A DNA stretch of 64,000 nt from Mycobacterium sp. (GCA_025965895.1 JAOPWC010000174.1:62001-126000); one strand, 5' to 3'. Numbered from the stretch's first letter, positions 8,074 to 17,228 are shown. Notes: a model not told the origin generated them from the sequence alone. Numbers and translations: made by a program.

Positions 8074-9398
8074 TTCAGCGGGCGACGCTGCTCAGCGGCG
8101 CGGTGGTCGACATCCGATTGGGGCGGTTCGTCACCGCGGTCGCCGACACACTGGCCGCACAGCCGGGCGAGGATGTTCTCGACGCCGCACACGGCACGGT
8201 CATCCCCGGTCTGCACGACCATCACGTGCATCTGCGCTCAGCCGCCGCGGCGCTGGACTCGGTGCCTGTCGGCCCGCCACACGTGCACAACCGCGACGAT
8301 GTGGTCCGTGCGCTGTCGGACGCCGAACCGGGCGGCGACGGCTGGATCCGCGCGATCGGCTACCACGAGTCCGTCGCCGGCCCCCTCGATCGGGCATTGC
8401 TGGATGCGATCTCGCCGGCGCGGCCCGTGCGGGTGCAGCACCGCAGCGGAGCGCTGTGGATTTTCAACTCCGCCGCTCTGGGGCGCATCGGCATGGCCGA
8501 TCATCGCGACGGCCGGTTGTTCCGGACCAACCCAGAGTGGGCCCGGATACCGCCGCGACGTGAACAGTCACTGCGCCGGGTATCGCAGCGGCTAATCAGA
8601 TTCGGTGTCACCGGTGTCACCGACGCCACTCCGGGCAAGAACCTCCACGACGTCGAATCTCTGGCATCGGCTTGCCGATCCGGTGATCTGCGGCAGCGGC
8701 TGCACTGCATGGCCGACCCGGGCGTGACCGAAATACCCGGCGTCACGATCGGGCCGGTCAAGATCGTCCTTGACGACGACGCACTCGACCTCGAGCACCT
8801 GGCAACCACAGCACGCCACTGTCATTCGCGCGGCCGGGCGGTGGCGGTGCACTGCGTGACCGACAGTCAACTGGTGATCACCATCGCGGCGCTTCGGGCG
8901 GCGGGGGTACACCCGCTTGACCGGGTCGAGCATGCCGCGATGGTTCCCGACGACTGCCTCGAGGACCTCCGCGAGCTGGGTGTCACGGTGGTGACTCAGC
9001 CGAACTTCGTCGCCGAACGCGGTGACGGGTATATCGCAGAGATCCCCGGTGAAGCGCGGCATCAGCTGTGGCGGGTGCGGTCCCTGCTGCGCCACAAGGT
9101 CAATGTGGCGATGTCCACCGACATGCCGTTCGGCAACGGTGATCCGTGGGCGGCGATGCGCGCCGCCGTGCACCGGACGACTGTCGGCGGGGCCACCCTG
9201 GGCGCCGGCGAAGGTGTCTCGCCGGTCACGGCGTTGACGATGTTCCTCGGCCATCCTGACCGGCCGGCCGAATCGCGGTCGATCGAAGCCGGACAGCCGG
9301 GCAACCTGTGCGTGCTGAGCGCACCGCCGGCGGAGGTGCTGGCTGAGCTTGACTGCCGCATGGTCAGCGCGACCGTCGTCGGCGGCGAGATCGCCTAG
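8067..9398 (+). CDS. Metal-dependent amidohydrolase (YtcJ/amidohydrolase-3 like)
   Basis: A 443-residue TIM-barrel amidohydrolase. The metal motif is HDHHVHL (residues 50-56). Further His ligands are likely in AVHCVTDSQ and RVEHAAMV, and the metal-site Asp in STDMPFGNGDPWAAM. The C-terminus has the usual composite beta-sandwich (AGQPGNLCVLSAPPAEVLAELDCRMVSATVVGGEIA). The substrate cannot be read from sequence; such enzymes hydrolyse C-N or lactone bonds. It overlaps the CoA-transferase start-to-stop by 7 bp, so the two are translationally coupled, and it converges with the acyl-CoA ligase on the other strand (4-bp tail overlap). Confidence 0.85.
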   Translation: MLIQRATLLSGAVVDIRLGRFVTAVADTLAAQPGEDVLDAAHGTVIPGLHDHHVHLRSAAAALDSVPVGPPHVHNRDDVVRALSDAEPGGDGWIRAIGYHESVAGPLDRALLDAISPARPVRVQHRSGALWIFNSAALGRIGMADHRDGRLFRTNPEWARIPPRREQSLRRVSQRLIRFGVTGVTDATPGKNLHDVESLASACRSGDLRQRLHCMADPGVTEIPGVTIGPVKIVLDDDALDLEHLATTARHCHSRGRAVAVHCVTDSQLVITIAALRAAGVHPLDRVEHAAMVPDDCLEDLRELGVTVVTQPNFVAERGDGYIAEIPGEARHQLWRVRSLLRHKVNVAMSTDMPFGNGDPWAAMRAAVHRTTVGGATLGAGEGVSPVTALTMFLGHPDRPAESRSIEAGQPGNLCVLSAPPAEVLAELDCRMVSATVVGGEIA

Positions 9399-10822
9399 CG
9401 CAGCTGATCTTTCATCACCTTGCCGGTCGCGTTCAGCGGTAGTTCATCGAGGAATTCCACAAACCGCGGAACCTTGAAGCCCGCCATCCGGTTTCGGCAC
9501 CAGTCGATCAGATCCTCGGCGGTGACCGAGCTCTTCGGCACCGCGAACGCCTTGCCCACCTGGCCGAGCCGCTCATCGGGCACTCCGATCACCGCTGCCT
9601 GCGCGACAGCGGGATGCTCGAGCAGGAAGCCCTCGATCTCGGCCGGGTAGGCGTTGAAGCCGCCGACAATGAACATGTCCTTCTTGCGGCCGGCGATCCG
9701 TAGCCGGTTCGCATTGTCGAGAGTTCCGAGGTCTCCGGTGTGCAGCCAGCCCTGTTCGTCGATCGCTGCAGCGGTGGCCTCCGGATCGTCGAGATAACCC
9801 TTCATTACGCTGTAACCGCGCACCAGGACCTCGCCGTCGTCGCCGATTGCCACCTCGATGCCGTCGCACGGGGTGCCTGCCGTCGTCGCGATGTCCTCGA
9901 AGGAATCGCCGCGGCGTGACGCGGTCACCGTGCCGGCTTCGGTCAGCCCGTAGCCGGTCATGATCGACTGGAACGGCAGTTCGGTCCGGACCCGGCGGAT
10001 GAGTTCGACGGGAATGTCGGCGGCGCCGGTGACCGCGGCCCGCAGCGACGACAGTTCCCGCGCACCGGGCGCTGACAGCAGCGAATGGTACAGCGTGGGC
10101 GGCCCGGGCAGCATCGTAATCCGTTCGCGTTCAATGAGGTCCAGCACGCGGTCGGCACTGAACACGGGTACCGGAATTATCGTGGCTCCGCGGATCAACG
10201 ATGCGATACAGCCCGCCTTGTATCCGAAGGTGTGGAAGAACGGGTTCACCGCCAGGTAGCGGTCGCCTTCCCGCAGGTCGGCGAGGTCGCACCACTCCGC
10301 GTAGGACCGCAGGTTCTGGGCGTGATTCATCATCACGCCCTTGGGCCGTCCCGTCGTGCCGGAGGTGTAGATGATGTCCGCGATGTCCGAGCCGCGCACC
10401 TCGCGCTCGAACGGCTGGCCGCTGTCCAGGAAGTCGGACTTCACGTCAATCGCGGGAATGCCGGCAGGAACGGTGAATTCCTGTCCCAGGAAACCCTTGT
10501 CGACCAGCACGGCCTTCGCCCCGCTGCGGCGGATGATGTCGCCGGCCTCGTGCGTCTTGAAGCGGGTGTTGACCGGCACGACCACGCCGCCGGCGGTCAG
10601 CAGTCCGAACGCCGCGATCACCCAGTCGGCCGAGTTGGGCGCCCAGATCCCGACCCGGTCGCCCTTGTCGATCCCTGCTGACGCAAAGGCGCCCGCGGCA
10701 CGGCGGACGCGATCGGTCAGCTCGGTGAAGGTGAGCCGGCGCTGCCCGTCGACGATCGCCTCGGCGGCACCGAAGCGTTCACCGGCGCTCAGGACCATCT
10801 CGGGGATGGTCCTCCAGCTCAT
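9395..10822 (-). CDS. Acyl-CoA synthetase (FadD, ANL superfamily)
   Basis: A 475-residue ATP-dependent acid-CoA ligase. The P-loop-like motif IIYTSGTTGRPKGVMM is at about residues 150-165, followed by GYGLTEAG, the LHTGDLG block, the hinge RKKDMFIVGGFNAYPAEIE, and the adenylation lysine K468 (NATGKVMK). The length is short for long-chain ligases and closer to FadD3-like ligases that activate compact or ring-derived acids, which it also resembles in NPFFHTFGYKAG. The substrate is inferred only. Its start overlaps the stop of the upstream amidohydrolase (ATGA), making a minus-strand operon with that gene. Confidence 0.9.
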   Translation of the reverse strand: MSWRTIPEMVLSAGERFGAAEAIVDGQRRLTFTELTDRVRRAAGAFASAGIDKGDRVGIWAPNSADWVIAAFGLLTAGGVVVPVNTRFKTHEAGDIIRRSGAKAVLVDKGFLGQEFTVPAGIPAIDVKSDFLDSGQPFEREVRGSDIADIIYTSGTTGRPKGVMMNHAQNLRSYAEWCDLADLREGDRYLAVNPFFHTFGYKAGCIASLIRGATIIPVPVFSADRVLDLIERERITMLPGPPTLYHSLLSAPGARELSSLRAAVTGAADIPVELIRRVRTELPFQSIMTGYGLTEAGTVTASRRGDSFEDIATTAGTPCDGIEVAIGDDGEVLVRGYSVMKGYLDDPEATAAAIDEQGWLHTGDLGTLDNANRLRIAGRKKDMFIVGGFNAYPAEIEGFLLEHPAVAQAAVIGVPDERLGQVGKAFAVPKSSVTAEDLIDWCRNRMAGFKVPRFVEFLDELPLNATGKVMKDQLR

Positions 10823-11997
10823 ACCGACACTAACCGCGACAGGTTACCGCCCATGATCTTCGCCTGATCACCCTCGCCGAGGTGTCCGAGCGCATCCGCG
10901 AAATGACGGGGCTCGGCCAAGCCTTCGGGATGCGGGTAGTCCGATCCGAACAGCACGCGGTCGACGCCGATGAGGTCGATCAAATCCGTCACGCCCTCCT
11001 CGTAGAAAGGGCTGACATGGATCCGGTTCCTGATCTCCTCCACCGGGTCACCCGGGAAGCCTTCCGGTGCCTTCTTGTACGTGTCGGCCAGACGCTCCAA
11101 CAGCGGCGCCAACCAGCTCGCACCGTTCTCGATCACCGCGACCTTCAGGGCGGGGTTGCGGAACAGGCCGCCGTGGCAGACCCACGAGGCCACCGCGTCC
11201 TGAACCGGGCGCCACTCGTTGATCATGTGGAAGGTGTTGGTCTGGAACGGGAGCATCTCCCGATCGGCGCCGTCCCATTCGCTGGTGTACCGGGCATAGC
11301 CGCTGTCCGATGAATGCATGGCGACGAGGACGTCATGCTCGACGACGCGCTGCCAGAACGGATCGAACTCCGGCAACGCGAACGACCGCGGACCGCGGTA
11401 TCCCGGAACGGGAGCAGGCCGAACGAGGATCGCCCGAGCGCCGCGCTCCACCACCCAGTCCAGCTCCTCGATCGCCTTCTCCACGATCGGCAGGCTCACC
11501 ACCGGGACGGTGAAGATGCGGTTCTGGTAGTTGAACCCCCACACCTCGTCGAGCCACTGGTTCAGCGCGTGCACGACCACGTGGATCAGCGCGGGATCAT
11601 CGCGCATCCGCTCCTCGACGAGGCTGGCCAGCGTCGGGAACATCAGCGAGCGGTCGACACCCAACTCGTTCATCAGCTCGAGGCGGGGCCCGGGTTCGCG
11701 GAACGCCGGAAGGGCCCGCATCGGCTCGCCGAAGATCTCCCGGCGGCTCTTGCCCTCGGGGTTGCCGTGCTTGAAGTACTCCTCCATCGCGCCCGGCCGG
11801 GCGACCACCTCGAAGGTGGGATTGGGAATGTAATCGCTGATCTGGCCGCGAATAGCTATCTTCGTGCGGCCGTTCACCTGCACGTACTGGATCACATCCT
11901 TGTACAGCTTCGGCAGATACTTGGTCAGCGACTCCTGGGTCTCGTACAGGTGGTTATCCGCGTCGAACAGCGGATATGGCAGTTCAGGTACCGGCAT
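10819..11997 (-). CDS. Amidohydrolase-2 family metal-dependent hydrolase or decarboxylase
   Basis: A 392-residue protein of the ACMSD/amidohydrolase-2 type. N-terminal LFDADNHLYE gives the D-x-N-H metal motif. Later motifs are VAMHSSDSG (His ligand region), AVIENGASWLAPLLERL, and FGSDYPHPEG with the active-site Asp. Members hydrolyse or decarboxylate cyclic acids. It is followed by FadD with a 4-bp overlap. A perfect operator-like palindrome ends 23 nt upstream of the ATG. Two more members of this family are encoded at 39-41 kb, suggesting related steps in one pathway. Confidence 0.85.
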   Translation of the reverse strand: MPVPELPYPLFDADNHLYETQESLTKYLPKLYKDVIQYVQVNGRTKIAIRGQISDYIPNPTFEVVARPGAMEEYFKHGNPEGKSRREIFGEPMRALPAFREPGPRLELMNELGVDRSLMFPTLASLVEERMRDDPALIHVVVHALNQWLDEVWGFNYQNRIFTVPVVSLPIVEKAIEELDWVVERGARAILVRPAPVPGYRGPRSFALPEFDPFWQRVVEHDVLVAMHSSDSGYARYTSEWDGADREMLPFQTNTFHMINEWRPVQDAVASWVCHGGLFRNPALKVAVIENGASWLAPLLERLADTYKKAPEGFPGDPVEEIRNRIHVSPFYEEGVTDLIDLIGVDRVLFGSDYPHPEGLAEPRHFADALGHLGEGDQAKIMGGNLSRLVSV

Positions 11998-12019
11998 GAA
12001 ACACTCCTTTGCGAATCAA

Positions 12020-12034
12020 GAGAATACTATTCTC
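12020..12034. promoter_or_regulatory. Candidate operator, perfect GAGAAT-ACT-ATTCTC palindrome
   Basis: Perfect 6-bp arms with a 3-nt spacer; the symmetry extends to 7 bp arms around a single C. It starts 23 nt upstream of the amidohydrolase ATG (11997) and overlaps the stop codon of the upstream FadD gene (12027-12029), so it could give the amidohydrolase-FadD pair its own regulated promoter. Confidence 0.7.
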
Positions 12035-13598
12035 GCTTACAGCAAGCAGCAATATCGTTGCGCACCGCGAATTTCTGCACCTTGCCGCTCGCGGTGCGCG
12101 GATATTCGGCGACCTCGTGCAGCTCTTCGGGCCATTTCTGCCGCGCCACCCCGGCCCGCGCGAAATGGTGGCGCACCTCGTCCATCGTCGGCATGGCGTG
12201 CCCGGGTTTCAGGCGCAGGACCGCGGCCACGTGCTCTCCGAGGCGATCATCGGGAGCGGCGACCACCACCGACTCAGCCACCGCGGGCATTGCGAGCAGC
12301 GCCTCTTCGACCTCGAGCGCGCTGATGTTCTCGCCGCCGCGGATGATGATGTCTGCCTTGCGGTCGGTGATGGTCAGATAGCCGTCGTCGTCGAGGACGC
12401 CGACATCGCCGGTGTGGTACCAGCCCTCGTCGTCGAAGGCGCGAGCGGTCAGGTGCGGGTCCGTGTAGCCGAGGCACAGATCGGGGCCGCGGCTGAGGAT
12501 CTCCCCGTCGCCGGCCAACCGAATCTCCACTCCCGGGCGCGGGTTCCCGTCGGTGAGCAGCCGCTTTTCCACCGGGGCAGTGGGCCGCGAACCGGTGATC
12601 GAGGGGTGTTCGGTGCTGCCATAGGAGCGGAACACGAGGATGCCCATCTCGGCGAGTCGCCGGGTGACCGCGACAGGGACCGTCGCGCCGCCGAGGCCCA
12701 CCGTCTTGATCCGGCGCAGATGCTCGTCGGTGAAGTTGGGATGGTCGAGCAGGCTGGTGACGAAGTAGGGCGGCCCACCGCCGATCGACACACCGTCGGA
12801 TTTCATCAGCGCGAGCACGTGACCGGGCTCCCATACGTCGCACAGATCGATGGGCGCCCCCTCGAGGACGGGGATCAAAAACGCGCTGAGCATGCCGATG
12901 AAATGCCCGACCGGCGTGGCGGTCAGCTGCCTGCCGCGATCCGGAGGGTAGTTCGCCAGCAGTTGGCGGGTTTCGCAGCCGAGCGTCTGGTGACTGTGAA
13001 CCACGCCTTTGGGGTCGCGGGTGGTGCCGGACGTGAACGCGATCAGTGCCGGGCGCGCGGGGTCGGTGCCGATCGTGCCTGCCATCGGTTCGTCGTCGAG
13101 CAGGTCCTCGAAGTCGCGGCCCACCAGACCGACGGTCGCCACGTTGGCGCAGAGATCCTCGTGGTAGGACATGCGCCCGAACCGCTCGGTGGTGATGAAG
13201 ACGTCGGGCTGGGCGGTGGCCAGAATGTGGCCGACCTCCCTTCGGCCGTAGAAGTGAACGATCGGCACAATGACCGCGCCCAGGAACGCCGCGGCCCAGA
13301 ACGTGGCGGCGGCTTCCATCCAATTGGGCAACTGGAACGCCACCACGTCACCCGGTCCGACGCCCCGCCCGCGCAGTCCTTCCGCCAGCCTGCGCGCGAC
13401 ACGGTCGACGTCACGAAACGTTCCCGACCATGGCCGTACTGTCGAGTGCACCCGGAAGAGCGCGTCGGGGGCGCCCGCGAGGCCGTGGGCCAGCAATCCC
13501 CCGATGGTCTCCGAAGTCCACCAGCCTTCGTCCTCGTAGCGCTTGGCCAGCTCCACAGGAATGGATCGCACGGGAAGACTCCGACGGGCATCTGTCAT
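12027..13598 (-). CDS. Acyl-CoA synthetase (FadD, ANL superfamily)
   Basis: A 523-residue acid-CoA ligase. Motifs in order: IAFTSGTTRDPKGVVHSH (about 186-203), RSYGSTEHPSITG, YHTGDVGVLDDDGYLTITDR, the IIRGGENISALEVE hinge, and the adenylation Lys in RTASGKVQKF. The HFYGRREVGHI block is typical of cyclohexanecarboxylate/medium-chain-type ligases. The ATG at 13598 was preferred to the longer reading to 13733, which would cross the promoter palindromes and lacks coding character. It is divergent from an enoyl-CoA hydratase with a 64-bp shared promoter region. Confidence 0.9.
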   Translation of the reverse strand: MTDARRSLPVRSIPVELAKRYEDEGWWTSETIGGLLAHGLAGAPDALFRVHSTVRPWSGTFRDVDRVARRLAEGLRGRGVGPGDVVAFQLPNWMEAAATFWAAAFLGAVIVPIVHFYGRREVGHILATAQPDVFITTERFGRMSYHEDLCANVATVGLVGRDFEDLLDDEPMAGTIGTDPARPALIAFTSGTTRDPKGVVHSHQTLGCETRQLLANYPPDRGRQLTATPVGHFIGMLSAFLIPVLEGAPIDLCDVWEPGHVLALMKSDGVSIGGGPPYFVTSLLDHPNFTDEHLRRIKTVGLGGATVPVAVTRRLAEMGILVFRSYGSTEHPSITGSRPTAPVEKRLLTDGNPRPGVEIRLAGDGEILSRGPDLCLGYTDPHLTARAFDDEGWYHTGDVGVLDDDGYLTITDRKADIIIRGGENISALEVEEALLAMPAVAESVVVAAPDDRLGEHVAAVLRLKPGHAMPTMDEVRHHFARAGVARQKWPEELHEVAEYPRTASGKVQKFAVRNDIAACCKRE

Positions 13599-13604
13599 GA
13601 CGTC

Positions 13605-13641
13605 GGTGATGCTATTCTCCCGACAAGAGAATGCCAATATC
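13605..13641. promoter_or_regulatory. Divergent promoter with two degenerate GAGAAY-N3-RTTCTC operators in tandem
   Basis: Two copies share the region: GGTGAT-GCT-ATTCTC (13605-13619) and GAGAAT-GCC-AATATC (13627-13641). Each has one perfect arm and one weak arm, and the centres are 22 bp apart, about two helical turns. They lie between the divergent FadD (13598, minus) and hydratase (13663, plus), so a dimer pair could control both. Confidence 0.55.
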
Positions 13642-13662
13642 GCTTCGGAGAACGGGCGCCGG

Positions 13663-14409
13663 ATGGTGGACTTGGAGCTCGACCAGGGCTTGGCGGTGCT
13701 CACCATTGATCGCCCGCATGCCCGCAACGCCATCGGGCTCGAGACGATGGCGCAGCTTCAGAAGGCACTCGATGCGGCGGACGGCGCCCGCGCCCTGGTC
13801 ATCACGGGCGCCGGCGACCGGGCGTTCGTCTCCGGCGGGGATCTCAAGGAACTGAGCGCAATCAGGACCGAGGAAGAAGCGTCCGCGATGGCGTGGCGGA
13901 TGCGGTCGATCTGCGACCGGCTCGCGGACTTCCCCGCCCCCGTGATAGCCGCCCTGAACGGACACGCGTTCGGTGGTGGCGCCGAGGTGGCGGTGGCCGC
14001 GGACATCCGGGTGGCCGCCGACGACATCAAGATCGCCTTCAACCAGGTGTCGCTGCAGATCATGCCGGCCTGGGGCGGCGCCGAACGACTCGCCGCGCTG
14101 GTCGGGAAGAGCAGGGCGCTGCTGCTCGCCGGCACCGGAACCGTGCTCGACGCTACCGAAGCCGAACGCATCGGGTTGGTGGACAAGGTGTTGCCCCGGT
14201 CGTCGTTCGACGACGGTTGGCGGACTCTGGCCAGATCGCTGGCTAATCGCCCGGCCGCCGAGATCAAGCGCGTCATCGTTGGGATCTCCGCCCATGAAGC
14301 GGTCGCGGCCTTTGCGCGTCTATGGGTTGCGGACGCACACTGGGAAGCCGCAGACACGGTGATGAACCGCGGTCGCAGTCCGCACGAAGGAGCCGAAGGA
14401 GCGACGTGA
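13663..14409 (+). CDS. Enoyl-CoA hydratase (crotonase family)
   Basis: A 248-residue crotonase-fold enzyme of standard length. Motifs: IDRPHARNAIGLETM, the oxyanion loop RAFVSGGDLKELSAI, NGHAFGGGAEVAVAADIRVAAD, and FNQVSLQIMPAWGGAERL. It should hydrate a 2-enoyl-CoA or perform a related crotonase reaction. ATG 13663 is the start; upstream in-frame codons lie in the operator region. It sits divergently from FadD and its stop overlaps the GTG of the secreted protein that follows (GTGA). Confidence 0.88.
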   Translation: MVDLELDQGLAVLTIDRPHARNAIGLETMAQLQKALDAADGARALVITGAGDRAFVSGGDLKELSAIRTEEEASAMAWRMRSICDRLADFPAPVIAALNGHAFGGGAEVAVAADIRVAADDIKIAFNQVSLQIMPAWGGAERLAALVGKSRALLLAGTGTVLDATEAERIGLVDKVLPRSSFDDGWRTLARSLANRPAAEIKRVIVGISAHEAVAAFARLWVADAHWEAADTVMNRGRSPHEGAEGAT

Positions 14410-14831
14410 GAACCACGAACAAGACCCTTCTGAGCGCTGCGGCCGCGACGTTGCTGGCAACGGCCGGCTCCCTGGTGTCGCCTGTCCCGTCACGCGCTGA
14501 CGATGTTCTCCACAACGTCAGGTACACCGTCACGGCGGACAATCCGATCTACGCGGATATCTATTACCTGGATCAGGAGCCGCCGAACTTCGCCGACTAC
14601 AGCCACAACCCCTACCAATTCGTGCCGAACATCCAGGCCGATATCGGACCGGGGAAGCCGTGGACCTACGACCTCATGTTGGCGGACCCCAACCAGTGGG
14701 CATTGGTCACGGCCAGCACCGGAACCGAACCGGGGACGCCAAATTTCCACTGCCAGCTCTCGGTGGATGGAGCGGTCGTCGCAAGGAAGGACAGCCCCAA
14801 GGGCGTACTCTGCTCGCTACATCAATGGTGA
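14406..14831 (+). CDS. Secreted MmpS-like protein
   Basis: A 141-residue exported protein. It has a basic start, a hydrophobic signal (LLSAAAATLLATAGSLVSPVPSRA) with cleavage after SRA, and a beta-rich mature part with the MmpS-type pattern: HNVRYTVTAD, a central PW aromatic pair (GKPWTYDLML), ALVTAST, then CQLSVDGAVVARK and a last Cys. MmpS proteins normally keep a TM anchor and partner MmpL transporters; here the signal looks cleavable and no mmpL is adjacent. The GTG start overlaps the hydratase stop. Confidence 0.65.
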   Translation: MRTTNKTLLSAAAATLLATAGSLVSPVPSRADDVLHNVRYTVTADNPIYADIYYLDQEPPNFADYSHNPYQFVPNIQADIGPGKPWTYDLMLADPNQWALVTASTGTEPGTPNFHCQLSVDGAVVARKDSPKGVLCSLHQW

Positions 14832-15419
14832 GACGGAGGGCTCGCCCTCCAACCGGCGGAGGTAGCTCTCCACAACCTCGACGGTTTCGGCGTGACCCGC
14901 CGACATGCCCAGCGCCTCCTCCATCACCAGCAGCTGCGAAACGCCCATGACGAGCACGATCGCGACCAGGGGCGGCACTTCGTCCGGGGCGATGCCGTAG
15001 CGTTGCAGAGCGCCCGTCACCGCCTTGCTCTGCTCATCGCGGAACCGTTCCGCGTAGTAGGCGATCTCGGCGCGCAATTCCTTGCGGTGGTTGGCGAGCG
15101 CGGCGAACTCCATCGTCAGCGCGGTGTCCGGCGACTCGGTATGAAACTTCCAGAGTGCCCAAAGCGGTTGCGGAGAACTCAGGATTTCCGATTGGTACTT
15201 GAGCCCTTGTTCGGCGCGGCGCCGGAAGACGGCCAAGAACAACTCGTCCATCGTGCGGAAGTAGTAGTGCACCAGCTGAGGTTTGAGGCCGCCCTTCTCC
15301 GCGACCCGGCGCGATGTCACCGCGGCATAACCTTCTTCGAGCATCAACTGCTCGGCCGCGTCGAGCAGCACGCCGCGATTCTTCGCGTCGGGCGCCCCGA
15401 TCCTTCGCGCCGATGCCAT
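14817..15419 (-). CDS. TetR/AcrR-family transcriptional regulator
   Basis: A 200-residue TetR-type repressor. The N-terminal helix-turn-helix runs from LLDAAEQLMLEEGYAAVTSRRVAEKGGLKPQLVHYYFRTMDELF (about residues 17-60). The C-terminal all-helical ligand domain has no identifiable ligand motif. ATG 15419 was chosen; ATG 15434 would add five residues. It is divergent from a P450 gene 150 nt away and its tail overlaps the MmpS-like gene by 15 bp. Control of the P450 or of the wider GAGAAY regulon is possible but not shown. Confidence 0.9.
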   Translation of the reverse strand: MASARRIGAPDAKNRGVLLDAAEQLMLEEGYAAVTSRRVAEKGGLKPQLVHYYFRTMDELFLAVFRRRAEQGLKYQSEILSSPQPLWALWKFHTESPDTALTMEFAALANHRKELRAEIAYYAERFRDEQSKAVTGALQRYGIAPDEVPPLVAIVLVMGVSQLLVMEEALGMSAGHAETVEVVESYLRRLEGEPSVSPLM

Positions 15420-15441
15420 GTCGTCACTCCGCATTCTCGAT

Positions 15442-15484
15442 GTCCGCCTGCCTGACACGCCGATCGTAGCGTCGGCAGACGGGC
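15442..15484. promoter_or_regulatory. Imperfect inverted repeat in the TetR/P450 divergent promoter
   Basis: GTCCGCCTGCC (15442-15452) and GGCAGACGGGC (15474-15484) pair at 9 of 11 positions around a 21-nt spacer, which itself contains GCCGA/TCGGC. It lies between the divergent TetR and P450 genes and may be the regulator's own site. It does not match the GAGAAY element. Confidence 0.35.
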
Positions 15485-15569
15485 GTGACCTTGACCGCGA
15501 TCTACCACCATGCTAAGCAGGTGCACAGCATGTGACCACGGTTCGCCGGCTCGGGAGGCAACGAAAACA

Positions 15570-16847
15570 ATGAGCAACTCCGACTCGGTCGACTACTTCA
15601 CCGACCAGTCGCTCGTGTCTGACCCCTACCCCTACTTCGACCACCTCCGCAGCCAGTGTCCGGTGGTGAGGGAGCCACACCACGGCGTGGTGGCCGTCAC
15701 CGGCTGGGACGAGGCGAACGCGGTCTATAAGGACACCGAGTCGTTCTCGTCGTGCATCGCGGTCGCCGGCCCGTTCACGCCGATGCCGTTCGTGCCCGAG
15801 GGTGACGACATCTGCGCGGAGATCGAGCAGCACCGCACCGAGATCCCGATGTACGAGCATATGGTCACCATGGATCCGCCCGGCCACACCCGGGCACGAT
15901 CGCTGCTGAGCCGGCTGTTGACACCGAAGCGGCTGAAGGAGAACGAGGACTTCATGTGGCGGCTAGCCGACCGCCACATCGACGAGTTCATCGCCGACGG
16001 GGAGTGCGAATTCCTGGCCGCGTACGCGAGGCCCTTTTCATTGCTGGTGGTCGCCGACCTGCTCGGTGTCCCGGAGCAGGACCACGAGGAGTTCCGTGAA
16101 GCCTTCGGGGCCGCGCGGCCGGGCTCACGGATCGGCGCGCTCGACCACGAGCCGATCGCCGCCAACCCGTTGGAGTGGGCCGACGAGAAGTTCAGCTCCT
16201 ACATCGAGGACAGGCGGCGCGCGCCGCGCGACGACGTCCTCACCGCGCTCGCGACGGCGAAGTATCCGGACGGCTCGACCCCCGAGGTGTTCGAGGTTGT
16301 CCGGACCGCCACCTTCTTGTTCGGCGCCGGACAGGAAACGACCGCGAAGCTGCTCAGCGCGGCGTTGCGGCTGCTCGGCGACCGGCCCGATCTTCAGCGG
16401 GACCTGCGCGCCGACCGTAGCCGCATCCCGACCTTCATCGAGGAATGCCTGCGCATGGAGAGTCCGGTCAAGAGCGTCTTTCGGCTGGTGCGCAAGTCCA
16501 CCAGAGTCGGCGAGATCGACGCACCCGCGGGGACCACGGTGATGGTGAGTCCGGGTGCGGTCAACCGCGATCCCCGTCGATTCGACGATCCCCACGAGTT
16601 CCGGCTCGATCGCAAAAACGTCCGCGAGCACATCGCGTTCAGCCGGGGCGTCCACTCCTGCCCCGGCGCGCCGCTCGCGCGGGTGGAGGGCCGGGTGTCG
16701 CTGGAGCGGCTCTTGGATCGGTTGGCCGACATCACGATCGACGAGGCCGAGCACGGCCCCGCCGGCGACCGCCACTACGCCTACGAGCCGACGTTCATCC
16801 TGCGCGGGCTGACGAACCTGCACATCAAGTTCACCCCGAACGGATGA
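15570..16847 (+). CDS. Cytochrome P450
   Basis: A 425-residue soluble bacterial P450 monooxygenase. I-helix oxygen motif FGAGQETTAKL, K-helix EECLR (ExxR), and heme loop FSRGVHSCPG with proximal Cys364 are all intact. GGGAGG precedes the ATG by about 11 nt. It is a clear paralogue of the P450 at 51210-52496 (shared stretches TREPHHGV, FSSCI, LTPKRLKENED). No ferredoxin is adjacent, so it must borrow a partner from elsewhere in the cluster. The substrate is unknown; a lipid from the regulated pathway is plausible. It is divergent from a TetR gene. Confidence 0.93.
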   Translation: MSNSDSVDYFTDQSLVSDPYPYFDHLRSQCPVVREPHHGVVAVTGWDEANAVYKDTESFSSCIAVAGPFTPMPFVPEGDDICAEIEQHRTEIPMYEHMVTMDPPGHTRARSLLSRLLTPKRLKENEDFMWRLADRHIDEFIADGECEFLAAYARPFSLLVVADLLGVPEQDHEEFREAFGAARPGSRIGALDHEPIAANPLEWADEKFSSYIEDRRRAPRDDVLTALATAKYPDGSTPEVFEVVRTATFLFGAGQETTAKLLSAALRLLGDRPDLQRDLRADRSRIPTFIEECLRMESPVKSVFRLVRKSTRVGEIDAPAGTTVMVSPGAVNRDPRRFDDPHEFRLDRKNVREHIAFSRGVHSCPGAPLARVEGRVSLERLLDRLADITIDEAEHGPAGDRHYAYEPTFILRGLTNLHIKFTPNG

Positions 16848-16850
16848 CTT

Positions 16851-17228
16851 TTACGTGTCCCCCCGCACCCACTGGGTCTGGCCGTTCGCGCCCAGACAAC
16901 TGAGGAACAGGCCGTCCGGCGCCTGGGCCACATCGTTCTCGTACCCCACACAGGTGGAGTTCTCCTCTTTGACGCCGGCCATCGGAGGCGACCGGAACCA
17001 CCGCGGGTCGTATCTCCTCGGCGAGCCGCAGAACACCAGCCGTCCCCACGACGTCACCCCGAACACGTAGTAGGTGGTGCTGTCGCACGGCGCGCCGAGG
17101 ACGACGCCTCCGACGATGCCCGGTGTGCAACTGGGGTAGTCGCAGACGGTCGGACCGGCGACGGCGGGCGGTGCGGTTGCTACCCACGCGGTCAGCACCG
17201 CGGCAGCGACTACCGTGGTGAATCGCAC
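16851..17228 (-). CDS. Small secreted Cys-rich protein
   Basis: A 125-residue exported protein with signal peptide MRFTTVVAAAVLTAWVATAPPAVA and cleavage after AVA. The mature domain has five or so Cys (VCDYPSC, GAPC, VFCG, STCV, FLSCLG) that could form disulfides outside the cell, and ends WVRGDT. I recognise it as a mycobacterial secreted hypothetical type but know no function. It converges with the P450, leaving only 3 nt between stop codons. Confidence 0.7.
   Translation of the reverse strand: MRFTTVVAAAVLTAWVATAPPAVAGPTVCDYPSCTPGIVGGVVLGAPCDSTTYYVFGVTSWGRLVFCGSPRRYDPRWFRSPPMAGVKEENSTCVGYENDVAQAPDGLFLSCLGANGQTQWVRGDT

Noticed and set aside
12009..13709. 566-codon plus-strand open frame opposite the FadD gene
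   Set aside because: It is the antisense shadow of the ligase; its protein is Arg/His/Gly-rich with no domain, while the minus strand has all ligase motifs.
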